A stretch of 64,000 nucleotides of DNA from an uncultured Erythrobacter sp. (GCA_947499505.1 CANMOQ010000003.1:186001-250000); one strand, 5' to 3'; numbered from the stretch's first letter, positions 45,140 to 55,036 are shown. Numbers and translations are program-made. Notes: generated by a model from the letters alone, not told the origin.

Positions 45140-46408
45140 TCAGGCCGCCTCTTCCTTCTCGTCGTCCTTGCCGCCCAGAACCTGGACCGGAGCTTTCTTG
45201 CCCTCGACCACTTCGGCATCGACTACAATTTCGGTCACGCCTTCAAGGTCGGGCAGGTCGAACATCGTGTCGAGCAGAATGCCTTCGACGATTGAGCGCA
45301 GGCCGCGCGCACCCGTCTTGCGCTTGATGGCGCGTTCCGCGATCGCTTTGAGCGCATCTTCGGTGAAGGTCAGATCGACATCTTCGAGCTCGAACAATTT
45401 GCCATATTGCTTAGAAATGGCGTTTTTCGGCTCGGTCAGGATGGTGACCAGCGCATCGACATCGAGATCATGCAGGGTCGCAATCACTGGTAGACGGCCG
45501 ACGAACTCAGGAATCAGGCCGAATTTCAGCAAATCTTCCGGTTCGCTCAGCTCGAGCAATTCGCCAACATTGCGCTTGTCCGGGTCAGCAACATGGTTGC
45601 CAAAGCCGATTGAGCGCTTTTGCAGGCGATCAGCGATAATCTTATCAAGGCCCGCGAACGCGCCGCCACAGATGAACAGGATGTTCGTCGTGTCGACTTG
45701 CAGGAATTCCTGCTGCGGGTGCTTACGTCCGCCCTGCGGCGGGACAGAGGCGGTGGTGCCTTCCATCAGTTTCAGCAGCGCCTGCTGAACGCCCTCGCCC
45801 GATACATCGCGGGTGATCGATGGGTTTTCAGCCTTGCGGGTGATCTTATCAATCTCGTCGATATAGACGATGCCGTGCTGCGCCTTTTCAACGTTGTAGT
45901 CGGACGATTGCAGCAGCTTCAGGATGATGTTCTCAACATCTTCACCGACATAGCCCGCCTCTGTGAGGGTCGTCGCATCCGCCATGGTGAACGGCACATC
46001 GAACGTGCGCGCCAGCGTCTGCGCGAGCAATGTCTTACCCGTGCCGGTCGGACCGACCAGCAGGATGTTGGATTTCGCCAGCTCAACACCATCCGATTTG
46101 CCGGAGTGCTTCAGGCGTTTGTAGTGGTTGTGAACCGCGACCGCGAGATTGCGCTTGGCGCTATCCTGGCCGATCACATAATCGTTAAGCGTCGCGAAGA
46201 TTTCGGAAGGCGTTGGAACTTCGCCCTCTTTCTTGCCAGCGATGCCAGCCTTCGTCTCTTCACGAATGATGTCGTTGCACAGCTCAACGCATTCATCACA
46301 GATGAACACGGTTGGCCCGGCAATGAGCTTGCGCACTTCATGCTGCGACTTCCCACAGAAGCTGCAATACAGGGTGCTCTTGCTGTCAGTTCCGCTCAAC
46401 TTAGTCAT
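45140..46408 (-). CDS. clpX: ATP-dependent Clp protease ATPase subunit ClpX
   Basis: ClpX unfolds tagged proteins and feeds them to ClpP. In this class it also degrades CtrA. The 422-residue protein has the N-terminal zinc-binding domain ([22 protein letters not shown]), Walker A ([12 protein letters not shown]), Walker B ([11 protein letters not shown]), the GYVG pore loop ([10 protein letters not shown]) and the ClpP-contact loop IGF (SIGFGNHV). It lies 260 bases downstream of clpP, a gap large enough for its own promoter. I see no clear one. Confidence 0.97.
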   Translation of the reverse strand: MTKLSGTDSKSTLYCSFCGKSQHEVRKLIAGPTVFICDECVELCNDIIREETKAGIAGKKEGEVPTPSEIFATLNDYVIGQDSAKRNLAVAVHNHYKRLKHSGKSDGVELAKSNILLVGPTGTGKTLLAQTLARTFDVPFTMADATTLTEAGYVGEDVENIILKLLQSSDYNVEKAQHGIVYIDEIDKITRKAENPSITRDVSGEGVQQALLKLMEGTTASVPPQGGRKHPQQEFLQVDTTNILFICGGAFAGLDKIIADRLQKRSIGFGNHVADPDKRNVGELLELSEPEDLLKFGLIPEFVGRLPVIATLHDLDVDALVTILTEPKNAISKQYGKLFELEDVDLTFTEDALKAIAERAIKRKTGARGLRSIVEGILLDTMFDLPDLEGVTEIVVDAEVVEGKKAPVQVLGGKDDEKEEAA

Positions 46409-46668
46409 TTCCTATTGTCCTGGGCCTTCACTCGCACTGGTCTAAACTACACCGCTTGTAATCCAATTACCAAACCGAGCGCCCGGTGGGGATTCGCTCA
46501 ACAATATATAGGGCCGGTTGTGAATCAACATTAACGCGGCTCTTTTTGGGCGATTGCCCCGTTTTGGCGTCTTTAAAGTCGCACTTTGCGCCCCTGTGTC
46601 CCGGCATGGGAAGCCAAACCGGCGATTCTTAATGGCGATTCGGCCATCAACGCCCAATTCTGCTCGCC

Positions 46669-47373
46669 TTATTCTGGCGCGCCGCCTGAACCCTTCTCAT
46701 CATCGCTCGAGTCGCCCTCTGGACGGGTTTCGAACACTTTATCGACCAGGCCGAACTTCATCGCCTCATCCGCTTCGAGGAAGGTGTCGCGGTCCATCGC
46801 CTTTTCGATCTCAGACAGTTTCTTGCCCGTGTACTTCACATAGAGATCATTCATGCTCTTCTTGATCCGCAAGATCTCACGCGCCTGAATCTCAATATCA
46901 GAGGCCATGCCGCGCGCACCGCCGGATGGCTGGTGGATCATGATCCGCGAATTTGGCAGAGCAACACGCATGCCAGGCTCACCAGCGGCGAGCAGGAAGC
47001 TGCCCATAGAGGCCGCCTGGCCCATGCACACGGTCGAAACGCGTGGTTTGATGTATTGCATCGTATCGTGGATCGCCATGCCAGCGGTCACAACGCCTCC
47101 GGGCGAATTGATGTACATCGAAATCGGCTTCGAAGGGTTTTCGCTCTCAAGGAACAGCAGCTGAGCGGTGATGAGCGAGGCCATGCCGTCTTCCACCTGA
47201 CCGGTGACGAACACGATGCGTTCGCGCAGCAGGCGGGAGAAGATGTCAAAACTGCGCTCGCCGCGGCTGGTTTGCTCAACCACCATCGGCACCAATGCAC
47301 CGGTTAGCGGGTCCCGGGTGAACTGCCCCTGGGTGCCGTGCGTCTCGCCAGAATTGCCGAACAGGTTGATCAT
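46669..47373 (-). CDS. clpP: ATP-dependent Clp protease proteolytic subunit
   Basis: This is the serine peptidase core of the Clp protease. The 234-residue protein has the catalytic Ser in [14 protein letters not shown], His in [13 protein letters not shown], and an Asp in [12 protein letters not shown]. The C-terminal tail is somewhat extended and acidic ([18 protein letters not shown]). It is transcribed toward clpX, and a sigma-32-like promoter lies upstream. Confidence 0.97.
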   Translation of the reverse strand: MINLFGNSGETHGTQGQFTRDPLTGALVPMVVEQTSRGERSFDIFSRLLRERIVFVTGQVEDGMASLITAQLLFLESENPSKPISMYINSPGGVVTAGMAIHDTMQYIKPRVSTVCMGQAASMGSFLLAAGEPGMRVALPNSRIMIHQPSGGARGMASDIEIQAREILRIKKSMNDLYVKYTGKKLSEIEKAMDRDTFLEADEAMKFGLVDKVFETRPEGDSSDDEKGSGGAPE

Positions 47374-47407
47374 TGTGCTGGTGGTCCTTCTTTATCTCGG
47401 TTCTGCT

Positions 47408-47438
47408 ATGTCGGGGGCACACGGAAAATGTTCAAGGG
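47408..47438 (-). promoter_or_regulatory. Candidate sigma-32 promoter of clpP
   Basis: On the minus strand CCCTTGAA, then 13 bases, then CCCCCGACAT, close to the heat-shock consensus CTTGAA-N13-CCCCATNT. The predicted start gives a leader of about 30 bases. rpoH is in the same window. Confidence 0.6.
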
Positions 47439-47506
47439 CCTTAACCTTCGCCTGTGCATTCAATCACAGTTTCTTTTTGTGAGATCAGGCATGTGAATGC
47501 ACGCGC

Positions 47507-47548
47507 AAATGCCGCCAAACTGGAAAGGAAATCCAGCCGGCGGCATTT
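47507..47548. terminator. Nested hairpin between the chemoreceptor and clpP genes
   Basis: The outer stem aaatgccgcc/ggcggcattt is perfect, with an inner ctgga/tccag. It lies about 55 bases beyond the chemoreceptor stop on the minus strand, where it may act as a terminator. The T-run after it is weak. Confidence 0.5.
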
Positions 47549-47602
47549 GTGTAATGCGTGGTTTAAGCCGGCAACTCGCTGAGCTGCGGCCGATGCGCGG
47601 AC

Positions 47603-49342
47603 TTAAGCGGCGCGCACCTGCCCCAGGAATTCAGCAACCTGCTCGCGCAGTTTTTCAGATTGGAGCGACATTTCCTGTGAGCTGGCGAGCATTTGCGTCG
47701 CCGTGCTGCCTGCGGTCATGGAAACCTCGCTCACATTTTCGATGGTTGCGCTGATGTCTTGCGTGTTGCGAGCGGCCAGATCGATGCTCTGCGCCAGATC
47801 CTGGCCAGCAACGGCTTGCTGATCGACGGCGCTGGCAATCGCAGTTGCGGTCGATTCCAGAGCAACCACTTCAGTTGATATCAACGCCAGGGCATTGGCA
47901 CTTTCACCGGTCGCATCTTGCATTTCGCGGATCAGGCTCTCGACCTCTTCGGTCGCGCGGCCTGTTTGCGAGGCGAGCTCTTTCACTTCCGATGCCACAA
48001 CAGAGAAGCCGCGTCCCGCTTCGCCGCCGCGCGCAGCCTCAATCGAGGCGTTAAGCGCAAGCAAATTTGTGCGTTGGGCAATCCCAGCGATAACTTCGAC
48101 GATTTGGCTGATACGATCGGCCGAACCGGTCAGACCGGTGATGGTCGCATCGGCTTTCGCCGCCGCTTCAGAAGCCTTGCGAGCGCGCTCCGAAGAAGAT
48201 GCCGCCTGACGGCTCACCTCGTTGATCGACATCGCAAATTCATCAGAGGCCGAGGCTGCACCGGTGATGCCATCCGACGCCTGCTTCAGGCTCGAATTGG
48301 CTGCACTGACTGTAGAGGAAGAGGATTCCACATTGCGCGCCAGATTGGTGGCCGAGTCTTCCATTTGGCTGGAAGCGGCGGCCACACCAGCGGCAACATC
48401 CCCGACCGTCTTTTCAAACTTATTAGCAAGCGATTTGAGCAATTGGCGCTGCTCTTCTTGCGAGCGTTCGCGCTCTTCCTTGAGTTTGCGTTCTTGCTCC
48501 AACTCGCGCTCAAGCTCACGTTTGGCCTGAGCGTCCGCCTCGCTTTGGACACCGCGCAGCACAGTAAGAGCGGCGGACAGTGTGCCAATCTCATCATCCC
48601 GCTCGGAAGCAGGGATCTCAAGATCAAGCTCACCAGCGACAATGCGTTCGCTGACATCGCTGATTTCAACGATCGGGGCGACGACTTGCCTTGCAACAAG
48701 GCGTTTACCCAAGAACACCAGGCCAAGCGCAATCAGCAGGCCAGCGACCAAAGATGCGATGAGGATTTGAATTTCGAACAGGCCTTCGCCAGACGCGGTT
48801 TCTACCCGTGTCGCGGCGTCTTCGCGCAGCTCAACGATCAGAGCCACGGCGGTGTCAATTGCGTCGTAACGCGGGCCAAGGAAACTCTCTTGCTCCACAA
48901 CATCGCGCGACGCATCGCGCACTTCGCCAAGCAGGGTCACAATGTCGTTCAGTCCGGAATCGAGCTGGGTCACCTGTGAGGCATAGGATGCATCGACTGA
49001 GGCGGTGGCAAGACGAAGACGCTCATTCATGGCCACTGCATCGCGAGCATGCTGGATCGAACTTTCGATCAGCTCAGGCTCGTATCCGCGCGCCCGGTAA
49101 GCGCCCATTTCGTCTTTCGCCAGCGTAACACTGCGGTTCATGCTCGCGGTGAGAAAAGCGATCTCGGTGAGGTCAGCCAGCTTGTTCGAGCGCTGTTCCA
49201 TCCGCAGCGCGCCAACAGCGCCCACCGCGCCCAAGACCAATACCAGCAGCGCAAACATGTTGAACACACGGCCAACCTGCGCGTTGATCGATCCGCCTTC
49301 GAAGCGCTTTTTAAACCACGACATGCTGAAAGTCTTACTCAT
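47603..49342 (-). CDS. Methyl-accepting chemotaxis protein
   Basis: It has 579 residues. One membrane helix (residues about 28-50) is followed by a helical periplasmic sensor region (about 50-190), a second helix ([22 protein letters not shown], about 195-216), a HAMP domain, and a highly charged coiled coil ([27 protein letters not shown]). The signalling tip follows ([37 protein letters not shown]). No ligand can be named. It is not adjacent to che genes. Start may also be ATG six codons in. Confidence 0.93.
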   Translation of the reverse strand: MSKTFSMSWFKKRFEGGSINAQVGRVFNMFALLVLVLGAVGAVGALRMEQRSNKLADLTEIAFLTASMNRSVTLAKDEMGAYRARGYEPELIESSIQHARDAVAMNERLRLATASVDASYASQVTQLDSGLNDIVTLLGEVRDASRDVVEQESFLGPRYDAIDTAVALIVELREDAATRVETASGEGLFEIQILIASLVAGLLIALGLVFLGKRLVARQVVAPIVEISDVSERIVAGELDLEIPASERDDEIGTLSAALTVLRGVQSEADAQAKRELERELEQERKLKEERERSQEEQRQLLKSLANKFEKTVGDVAAGVAAASSQMEDSATNLARNVESSSSTVSAANSSLKQASDGITGAASASDEFAMSINEVSRQAASSSERARKASEAAAKADATITGLTGSADRISQIVEVIAGIAQRTNLLALNASIEAARGGEAGRGFSVVASEVKELASQTGRATEEVESLIREMQDATGESANALALISTEVVALESTATAIASAVDQQAVAGQDLAQSIDLAARNTQDISATIENVSEVSMTAGSTATQMLASSQEMSLQSEKLREQVAEFLGQVRAA

Positions 49343-49500
49343 GATGCATGCTCACCCATCGTTCCCTGAAGCCACGCGAGGCGGAATGCCTACGTAATTT
49401 GCCCTAAGATTGGATTAGGGGTTAGCGGCACATGGTTAAGGATGGGTTAGTAAGGCGCTGAGAAAACTGGCCTAGCCTGATCGCCGCGCCCAAAAGCAAT

Positions 49501-49533
49501 CGAGCCGCGATCCATTTTCTGGATCACGGCTCG
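49501..49533 (-). terminator. Terminator of trigger factor gene
   Basis: Arms cgagccg-c-gatcca and tggatc-a-cggctcg form a long stem with a 5-base loop, followed on the minus strand by ATTGCTTTT, about 65 bases past the tig stop. Confidence 0.75.
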
Positions 49534-49597
49534 TATTGTTTCGGCAATTTGCTCGGCCTGCCACGCTAAAATGCGAAGGCAATAGAGGCCGCGCGAG

Positions 49598-51262
49598 TTA
49601 TTTCTTCTTCGCAGGTGCTTTTTTGGCAGCAGGCTTTTTGGCGGCTGGTTTCTTAGCCGGAGCCTTTTTTGCAGGCGCTTTCTTAGCGGCTGGCTTGGCA
49701 TCGGCCTTTGCTGCTGGCTTCTTCGCCGGAGCTTTCTTGGCTGGCTCAGCCTTCTTCGCCGGGGCTTTCTTAGCCGCTGGCTTTTTGGCTGGCGCCTTTT
49801 TGGCCGCAGGCTCTTTCTTATCCGCAGCCTTCGCAGGCGCTTTTTTCGCGGCTGGCTTTTTCGCCGGAGCCTTTTTCGCAGCCGCCTTCTTGGCCGGGGC
49901 CTTCTTCTTCGCGGCTGGCTTGCTGTCAGCGGCTTCGTCCGCTTCGATAGCGGCTTGCAGCTCTTCCTGCGTCACTTCACGCTCAGTGACTTCAGCCTTG
50001 TCGAACAGGAAGTCGACGACCTTGTCTTCATAGAGCGGTGCGCGCAGCTGAGCGGCGGCCATTGGCTCTTGCTGAATATACTGCATGAAGCGCTCGCGAT
50101 CTTCTTCGCGATATTGCTGAGCAGCCTGCTGCACGAGCATCTGCATTTCCTGCGCGGTTACTTCGACGCCATTGGCTTGGCCAATCTCGCTAAGCAGCAG
50201 ACCCAAACGCACGCGGCGCTCGGCGATGGAACGATATTCGTCCTTCTCCGCTTCGATTTCTTTCAAAGCCTCTTCAGGCTTCTCTTCCTTCGCCGCTTCT
50301 TGCTGAAGCTGAGCCCAGATTTGCTCAAATTCGGCATCGACCATGTTCTCTGGAACCGCAAAGTCGTGGCCCGCCGCCAGTTGATCGAGCAAAGCGCGCT
50401 TCATTTGCGTGCGCGTGAGACCAGCGGTCTGCTGCTCCAGCTGGCCCTTCATGATCTCTTTCAGCTTACCGAGGTCATCAAGGCCGAGGCCTTTGGCAAA
50501 ATCATCATCGATCTTGGTGTCGGTTTCGACCTTCACCTGCTTAACGGTGATGTCGAACTGAACCGCTTTACCGGCGAGATGCGCCGCCTGGTAATCTTCA
50601 GGGAAGGTCACGTCGATGGTCTTCTCATCGCCGGTCTTCGAACCCGTCAGCTGCTCTTCAAAGCCTGGGATAAACTGGCCAGAGCCAAGCACCAATGGCG
50701 CGTCTTCGGCTTTGCCGCCTTCAAATTCTTCGCCGTCGAGCTTGCCAACGAAATCGATGATCAGCTGATCGCCGTCCGCTGCCTTCTTCGATTTGGCGGC
50801 GTCTTTATAGCTCTTGTTCTGACCCGCGAGACCTTGCAGCGCTTCTTCGATCTGCTCATCCTTCACAGGAACAACCAGCTTCTCGAGCGTCAGGCCGTCG
50901 GTGCTTGGCGCTTCGACTTCAGGGAGAATTTCCAGCTCGACCGAAATCTCGGCGTCTTTGCCTTCTTCATAGCCCTCGGCCAGCTCAACCTTAGGCTGCA
51001 TCGCAGGACGCAGGCCCTCATCGGTCAGCAATTTTTCCAGCGAATCGCGAATCGTGTCGTTCACAACCTGCGCATGCAGCTGTTCGCCGTGCATTTTCTT
51101 GACAAGATTGGCTGGCACTTTGCCAGGACGGAAGCCGGGCATTTGCACCTGAGGGGCGACCTTTTTGATCTCTGCATCGATCTTTTGCGCCAATTCCTTG
51201 GCGGTGACAGTGATCTGATAGGCGCGCTTCAGGCCTTCATTGGTGGTTTGCTTGGTCTGCAT
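49598..51262 (-). CDS. tig: Trigger factor with histone-H1-like Lys/Ala/Pro tail
   Basis: This is a ribosome-bound chaperone and peptidyl-prolyl isomerase. Residues 1 to about 445 form a normal trigger factor: a ribosome-binding domain with MPGFRPGKVPANLVKK, an FKBP-type isomerase domain (about 155-245, with GDQLIIDFVGKLDGEEF), and a helical C-terminal chaperone part. Residues about 448-554 are an added tail of some 107 residues made almost only of Lys, Ala and Pro in AAKKAPAKKP-type units. This matches histone H1 and bacterial Hc1/AlgP-like tails and is absent from E. coli Tig (432 residues). It could bind rRNA or DNA. The frame is continuous and codon use is normal. Confidence 0.95.
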   Translation of the reverse strand: MQTKQTTNEGLKRAYQITVTAKELAQKIDAEIKKVAPQVQMPGFRPGKVPANLVKKMHGEQLHAQVVNDTIRDSLEKLLTDEGLRPAMQPKVELAEGYEEGKDAEISVELEILPEVEAPSTDGLTLEKLVVPVKDEQIEEALQGLAGQNKSYKDAAKSKKAADGDQLIIDFVGKLDGEEFEGGKAEDAPLVLGSGQFIPGFEEQLTGSKTGDEKTIDVTFPEDYQAAHLAGKAVQFDITVKQVKVETDTKIDDDFAKGLGLDDLGKLKEIMKGQLEQQTAGLTRTQMKRALLDQLAAGHDFAVPENMVDAEFEQIWAQLQQEAAKEEKPEEALKEIEAEKDEYRSIAERRVRLGLLLSEIGQANGVEVTAQEMQMLVQQAAQQYREEDRERFMQYIQQEPMAAAQLRAPLYEDKVVDFLFDKAEVTEREVTQEELQAAIEADEAADSKPAAKKKAPAKKAAAKKAPAKKPAAKKAPAKAADKKEPAAKKAPAKKPAAKKAPAKKAEPAKKAPAKKPAAKADAKPAAKKAPAKKAPAKKPAAKKPAAKKAPAKKK

Positions 51263-51366
51263 TGGAAAAACTGAAACCTTCTCAACAATCTCGTAAGTTC
51301 AGACACTTACCGCCATAACGACGCGCATCTGATATGCGAATTCTCAACACCGGCGCGGAAAAACAT

Positions 51367-51451
51367 TGGTGCGGGCGAAGGGACTCGAACCCCCACATCT
51401 TTCGATACTGGTACCTAAAACCAGCGCGTCTACCAATTCCGCCACGCCCGC
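51367..51451 (-). tRNA. tRNA-Leu (anticodon TAG)
   Basis: The acceptor stem gcgggcg pairs at both ends, and the D-loop is ggaattggtagacgcg. The anticodon stem ctggt/accag has loop tttaggt, so the anticodon is TAG. A long variable arm, the T-loop ggttcgagtcc and an encoded CCA (51367-51369) are present. The long variable arm fits class II Leu tRNA. Confidence 0.95.
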
Positions 51452-51688
51452 TTGATTGAACGAAGCCGCGCGGGAAACCAACCGGCCCCCGCGCGCATTG
51501 CGCTCGCCTCTAGTCTGGTGCGCGAAAAAGGGCAAGCGGAACGATCTTGTTCCGCCGCGCACCTGCGACTATGGACGCCTCAGAACTTTCAAACGCTTGT
51601 CCCCGCCGCCTTTGGCCAACCCATGTGCACATCGCCGTGAGTGGCCAGAAATTGAGCGTGGGCAAACTCTGGATTTGGATAAAAGAGC

Positions 51689-51985
51689 ATGACTGAAAAA
51701 ACAAAGCCAACGGCCGGCGCCGATACGCCGCCTGATCACCTGTCGGTGAACCCGCGCAGCAAGCATTTCGATGCAGAGGTTCTGCAGCGCGGGATCGGCA
51801 TTCGCTTTAAGGACCGCGTGCGCAATGACATTGAGGAATACTCGATTTCCGAAGGTTGGGTGCGCGTGCAGGCGGGCAAGACGGTGGACCGCAAAGGCCA
51901 GCCGCTAACCATCAAATTGAACGGCCCGGTTGAGGCATGGTTCGAAGACCTGGGCGACAACCCGCCCATTGCCAAAGCGGAATAA
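51689..51985 (+). CDS. DUF3297 family protein
   Basis: It has 98 residues. The opening DTPPDHLSVNPRSKHFDAEVLQRGIGIRF and the later SEGWVRVQAGKTVDRKG match DUF3297, a small conserved proteobacterial family without known function. There is no signal peptide or membrane segment. It is 76 bases upstream of der. Confidence 0.9.
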   Translation: MTEKTKPTAGADTPPDHLSVNPRSKHFDAEVLQRGIGIRFKDRVRNDIEEYSISEGWVRVQAGKTVDRKGQPLTIKLNGPVEAWFEDLGDNPPIAKAE

Positions 51986-52060
51986 ACCCCGCCGCTTGCC
52001 TACACCGCTGCTGCGGCGCAGGCCTGAACAGGACAGCGCGCGAGCGGTAAGGACAGCATC

Positions 52061-53518
52061 ATGACACCGACAGATAAACCGCAAGTCATCATTATTGGCC
52101 GCCCCAATGTTGGCAAATCGACATTGTTCAACCGGCTGGTGGGCAAGAAGCTCGCGCTGGTTGATGATCAGCCGGGCGTCACCCGCGATCGCCGAATGGG
52201 CGATGCCGAGCTCGCCGGGCTGGAATTCACCGTAGTCGACACCGCGGGGTGGGAAGATGAAGACCCCGACAGCCTGTCTGGCCGGATGCGCCAGCAAACC
52301 GAGGTCAGCATTGAGGGCGCGGATGCGATCCTGTTTGTGATCGATGCGCGCGCGGGTGTGACCCCGCTTGATCAAGAGGTCGCCCGGTTCCTGCGCGAAC
52401 AGCGCGAGATCAAGGGCGAGAAAGTGCCTGTCGTGCTTGTCGCCAACAAAGCCGAGGGCAAGCAGGGCGAAGACGGCATTCTGGAAAGCTACTCGCTCGG
52501 CATGGGCGAGCCAATCGGGGTTTCCGCGGAACATGGCGAAGGCGTCGCCGATATGTTCGCCGCCCTATGGCCTCTAATCGGAGACAAGGCCGAGGCGCTA
52601 AAGGCCGCCGCGCAGTTTGCACTTGATGAAGGCGAAGAGGCCCCGCTTGGCCCGCTAAAGCTGGCAATCGTTGGCCGCCCGAATGCGGGCAAATCGACGC
52701 TGATCAACCGGATGCTGGGCGAAGACCGCCTGCTGACCGGGCCAGAGGCCGGGATCACCCGCGACTCGATTGCGGTCGACTGGGACTGGACCGATCCCGA
52801 CAGCGGTGAGACGCGTGAGATCCGCCTGATCGACACTGCGGGCATGCGCAAAAAGCGCAATGTGACTGAGAAGCTGGAGAAACTCTCCGTTGCCGATGCG
52901 CGCCGCGCAGTCGATTTTGCCGAGGTTGTCGTATTACTGCTCGACGCGACGCAGGGCCTTGAGCACCAAGACCTCAAAATCGCCAGCATGTGCCTCGAAG
53001 AAGGCCGCGCGCTGATGATCGCCATCAACAAATGGGACATTGCCGAGGACCCCAGCGGATTGTTCAACGGCATTCGCCGCGCGCTCGATGATGGCCTGGC
53101 GCAGGTTCGCGGACTGCCCCTGTTTGCGGTGTCTGCAAAGACAGGCAAGGGCCTCGACACGATGCTGTCCGGCGCATTTGAAATCCGCGAGAGCTGGTCA
53201 AAGCGCGTGCCCACCGCCGCGCTCAATCGCTGGTTCGACGATGCGCTGGCAAACAACCCGCCGCCCGCACCAAAGGGCCGCCGGATCAAGCTGCGCTACA
53301 TCACTCAGGTCGGCACCCGCCCGCCGCGCTTTGTGGTGTTCGGCAGCCGTCTGGAAGTGCTCCCGACCAGCTACGAACGCTATCTGGTCAACGGCATCCG
53401 CTCCAAACTCGGCTTTGACGCCGTGCCAGTGCGAGTATCGCTGAAAAGCCCAAAGAACCCCTACAATGCCAATCGCGGCGGAGGGGGCAATTACTCAAGC
53501 GGGAGCGGGGATCGATAG
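52061..53518 (+). CDS. der: Ribosome biogenesis GTPase Der (EngA)
   Basis: It is a double GTPase needed for 50S subunit assembly. The 485-residue protein has two G domains, GRPNVGKSTLFN (about 11-22) with DTAGWED and NKAEG, and GRPNAGKSTLIN (about 206-217) with DTAGMRKK and NKWD. A C-terminal KH-like domain (IKLRYITQVGTRPPRFVVFG) and a Gly/Ser-rich tail follow. Its stop codon shares one base with the GTG start of the next gene. Confidence 0.97.
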   Translation: MTPTDKPQVIIIGRPNVGKSTLFNRLVGKKLALVDDQPGVTRDRRMGDAELAGLEFTVVDTAGWEDEDPDSLSGRMRQQTEVSIEGADAILFVIDARAGVTPLDQEVARFLREQREIKGEKVPVVLVANKAEGKQGEDGILESYSLGMGEPIGVSAEHGEGVADMFAALWPLIGDKAEALKAAAQFALDEGEEAPLGPLKLAIVGRPNAGKSTLINRMLGEDRLLTGPEAGITRDSIAVDWDWTDPDSGETREIRLIDTAGMRKKRNVTEKLEKLSVADARRAVDFAEVVVLLLDATQGLEHQDLKIASMCLEEGRALMIAINKWDIAEDPSGLFNGIRRALDDGLAQVRGLPLFAVSAKTGKGLDTMLSGAFEIRESWSKRVPTAALNRWFDDALANNPPPAPKGRRIKLRYITQVGTRPPRFVVFGSRLEVLPTSYERYLVNGIRSKLGFDAVPVRVSLKSPKNPYNANRGGGGNYSSGSGDR

Positions 53519-54009
53519 TGCTCCTCGACCTGCTTGCCTCATCCGATATTGCCTCTGACCTTATCGAGCGGACGTCCAGCACCATGCGCGTGCAGGAAAT
53601 CGTCCGGCTCAGCCTGGCGCCTGCGTTTCTGCTCGCGGGGATTGGCGCGGTGATGAATGTGATGATGGCGCGGCTGATCTGGGTCGCGGGCCGGATCGAG
53701 CGTTTGGAAGAGCGTCTCTCCAAAGATCGCCCAACGCGCGAACAGCGCGAGCTCGCCCGGCTGCGCCGCCGCCGCCGTCTGGTTCAGCGAGCGGTAGTGT
53801 TCAGCACAGCTGCGGCTTTGTCGATCTGCGTGGTCATCATCATGCTGTTCATCAGCGCCTTCATCCGACCTCAGATCGGGACACTGATTGCAGGCGCATG
53901 GATCGCGACCATGGGATTTTTGACCACAGGCTTGGTGCATTTTGCGAAGGAAACACTGGTGGCCGCCGCTGGACAATCCGACAAAACCACGCCTGATGAT
54001 GGAAGTTAG
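53518..54009 (+). CDS. DUF2721 family membrane protein
   Basis: It has 163 residues with three hydrophobic segments (LAPAFLLAGIGAVMNVMMARLIWV, AVVFSTAAALSICVVIIMLFI, IGTLIAGAWIATMGFLTTG) and a very basic loop (ERLSKDRPTREQRELARLRRRRR). This layout matches DUF2721. A GTG start overlaps the der stop. No function is known. Confidence 0.85.
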   Translation: MLLDLLASSDIASDLIERTSSTMRVQEIVRLSLAPAFLLAGIGAVMNVMMARLIWVAGRIERLEERLSKDRPTREQRELARLRRRRRLVQRAVVFSTAAALSICVVIIMLFISAFIRPQIGTLIAGAWIATMGFLTTGLVHFAKETLVAAAGQSDKTTPDDGS

Positions 54010-54050
54010 TCGCGATAATCGACATACTGCCACCACCATAGGCCAAGCAC

Positions 54051-54090
54051 AAAAAAGGGCGGAGCCGCCTAAACCGCCCCGCCCCTTTTT
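54051..54090. terminator. Bidirectional terminator between DUF2721 and bfr genes
   Basis: The A6 and T5 runs flank a GC stem (agggcgg.../...ccgcccc region) that pairs on both strands between two convergent genes. Confidence 0.75.
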
Positions 54091-54119
54091 GACTGATAGA
54101 CCGACAAGCCACTGAGAGC

Positions 54120-54602
54120 TTACTCTTCGCCAGCCGCCTTGCTTTGCAGCTGGACGTAGTTTTCCAGGCCCATGTTCTTGATCATGTCGAACTGCGTTTC
54201 GAGGAAGTCGACGTGCTCCTCTTCGTTGTCGAGGATATGCGCAAACAGATCGCGGCTGACATAGTCGCGCACGCTTTCGCTGTACTCGACCGCATCGCGC
54301 AGCAATGGGATCGCATCTTCTTCCAGCGCCATATCGGCTTTGAGGATTTCCTCGACCGTCTCGCCGACGCGCAGATTGTGGATCGCCTGGAAATTGGGCA
54401 GGCCGTTGAGGAACAGAACGCGCTCGGCCAGCTTATCGGCGTGCTCCATCTCTTCGATGGATTCCTTGCGCTCATATTCGGCCAGCTTGGTGACGCCCCA
54501 ATCGTCGAGCACGCGGTAGTGCAACCAATATTGGTTGATCGCGGTCAGCTCGTTGGTGAGCGCCTTGTTGAGAAATTCGATGACTTTTGGATCGCCCTTC
54601 AT
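54120..54602 (-). CDS. bfr: Bacterioferritin
   Basis: This is the subunit of a haem-containing 24-mer iron store. The 160-residue protein keeps the ferroxidase ligands (Glu18, Glu51, His54, Glu94, Glu127, His130 by family numbering) and the haem ligand Met52 (SIEEMEHADKLAERV). The bfd ferredoxin gene lies about 170 bases upstream on the same strand, and the pair handles iron storage and release. An inverted repeat at 54741-54757 lies in the upstream region. Confidence 0.96.
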   Translation of the reverse strand: MKGDPKVIEFLNKALTNELTAINQYWLHYRVLDDWGVTKLAEYERKESIEEMEHADKLAERVLFLNGLPNFQAIHNLRVGETVEEILKADMALEEDAIPLLRDAVEYSESVRDYVSRDLFAHILDNEEEHVDFLETQFDMIKNMGLENYVQLQSKAAGEE

Positions 54603-54740
54603 GGGTGATGCTCCTTGAATAGATAGCGCGCTGTGGGGCGCGGATTGGCGGTGACACTGGTTATGGTATGCGCACTATATGCGCGCAAAACCGCCTCCAT
54701 TCAAGGCGTGGTCGTATAAAAATGTAAGATTTTCAGCTAC

Positions 54741-54757
54741 TTGCGATACTCTCGCAA
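54741..54757. promoter_or_regulatory. Iron-box-like palindrome upstream of bfr
   Basis: TTGCGA-tactc-TCGCAA, a perfect 6-bp inverted repeat 139 bases upstream of the bfr ATG, similar to the sites upstream of bfd. A Fur-family operator is suggested but unproven. Confidence 0.4.
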
Positions 54758-54772
54758 TAGCGAGTTACCAGT

Positions 54773-54976
54773 TTAGATTGCGAGTTCTTTGCAAGAAGCA
54801 AGACGCTCTGCAACGCCGCGTACTTCATCCAGAATTTTGTCAGCATCTTGAAGGCATTGGCCGCAATTGGGTCGCTTGCCGAGCTTTGCATAAACCGCTT
54901 CTGCATCGCCAGATGTGCCATGGCCCGCCTTACGCAGGTCAGTTTCACGGATCGCATTGCAGATACAGATATACAT
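54773..54976 (-). CDS. bfd: Bacterioferritin-associated ferredoxin
   Basis: Bfd is a [2Fe-2S] protein that passes electrons to bacterioferritin to release iron. The 67-residue protein has the four cluster cysteines as MYICICNAI (CXC) and RPNCGQCLQ (CXXC). Length and motif spacing are typical. It is upstream of bfr, and two palindromes that could be iron-response operators precede it. Confidence 0.93.
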   Translation of the reverse strand: MYICICNAIRETDLRKAGHGTSGDAEAVYAKLGKRPNCGQCLQDADKILDEVRGVAERLASCKELAI

Positions 54977-54995
54977 GACGGCTTTTCGCTACTCC

Positions 54996-55036
54996 TGCGA
55001 ATCAATTGCAAGAGCACTTTATGAGAATTAATCTCA
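54996..55036 (-). promoter_or_regulatory. Two candidate Fur-type boxes upstream of bfd
   Basis: TGCGAATCAATTGCA (54996-55010) and TGAGAATTAATCTCA (55022-55036). The second resembles the TGAGAAT-N-ATTCTCA form of Fur boxes. Both lie 20-60 bases before the bfd start, in a typical promoter position. Confidence 0.55.

Noticed and set aside
49610..49920. Possible tandem-repeat array or CRISPR-like structure
   Set aside because: The periodic sequence is explained by Lys/Ala/Pro codons of the trigger factor tail. There are no conserved repeats with unique spacers.
49955..51274. A 439-codon forward ORF
   Set aside because: It is antisense to trigger factor along its entire length, with Leu/Phe-rich sequence typical of reverse-complement shadows.
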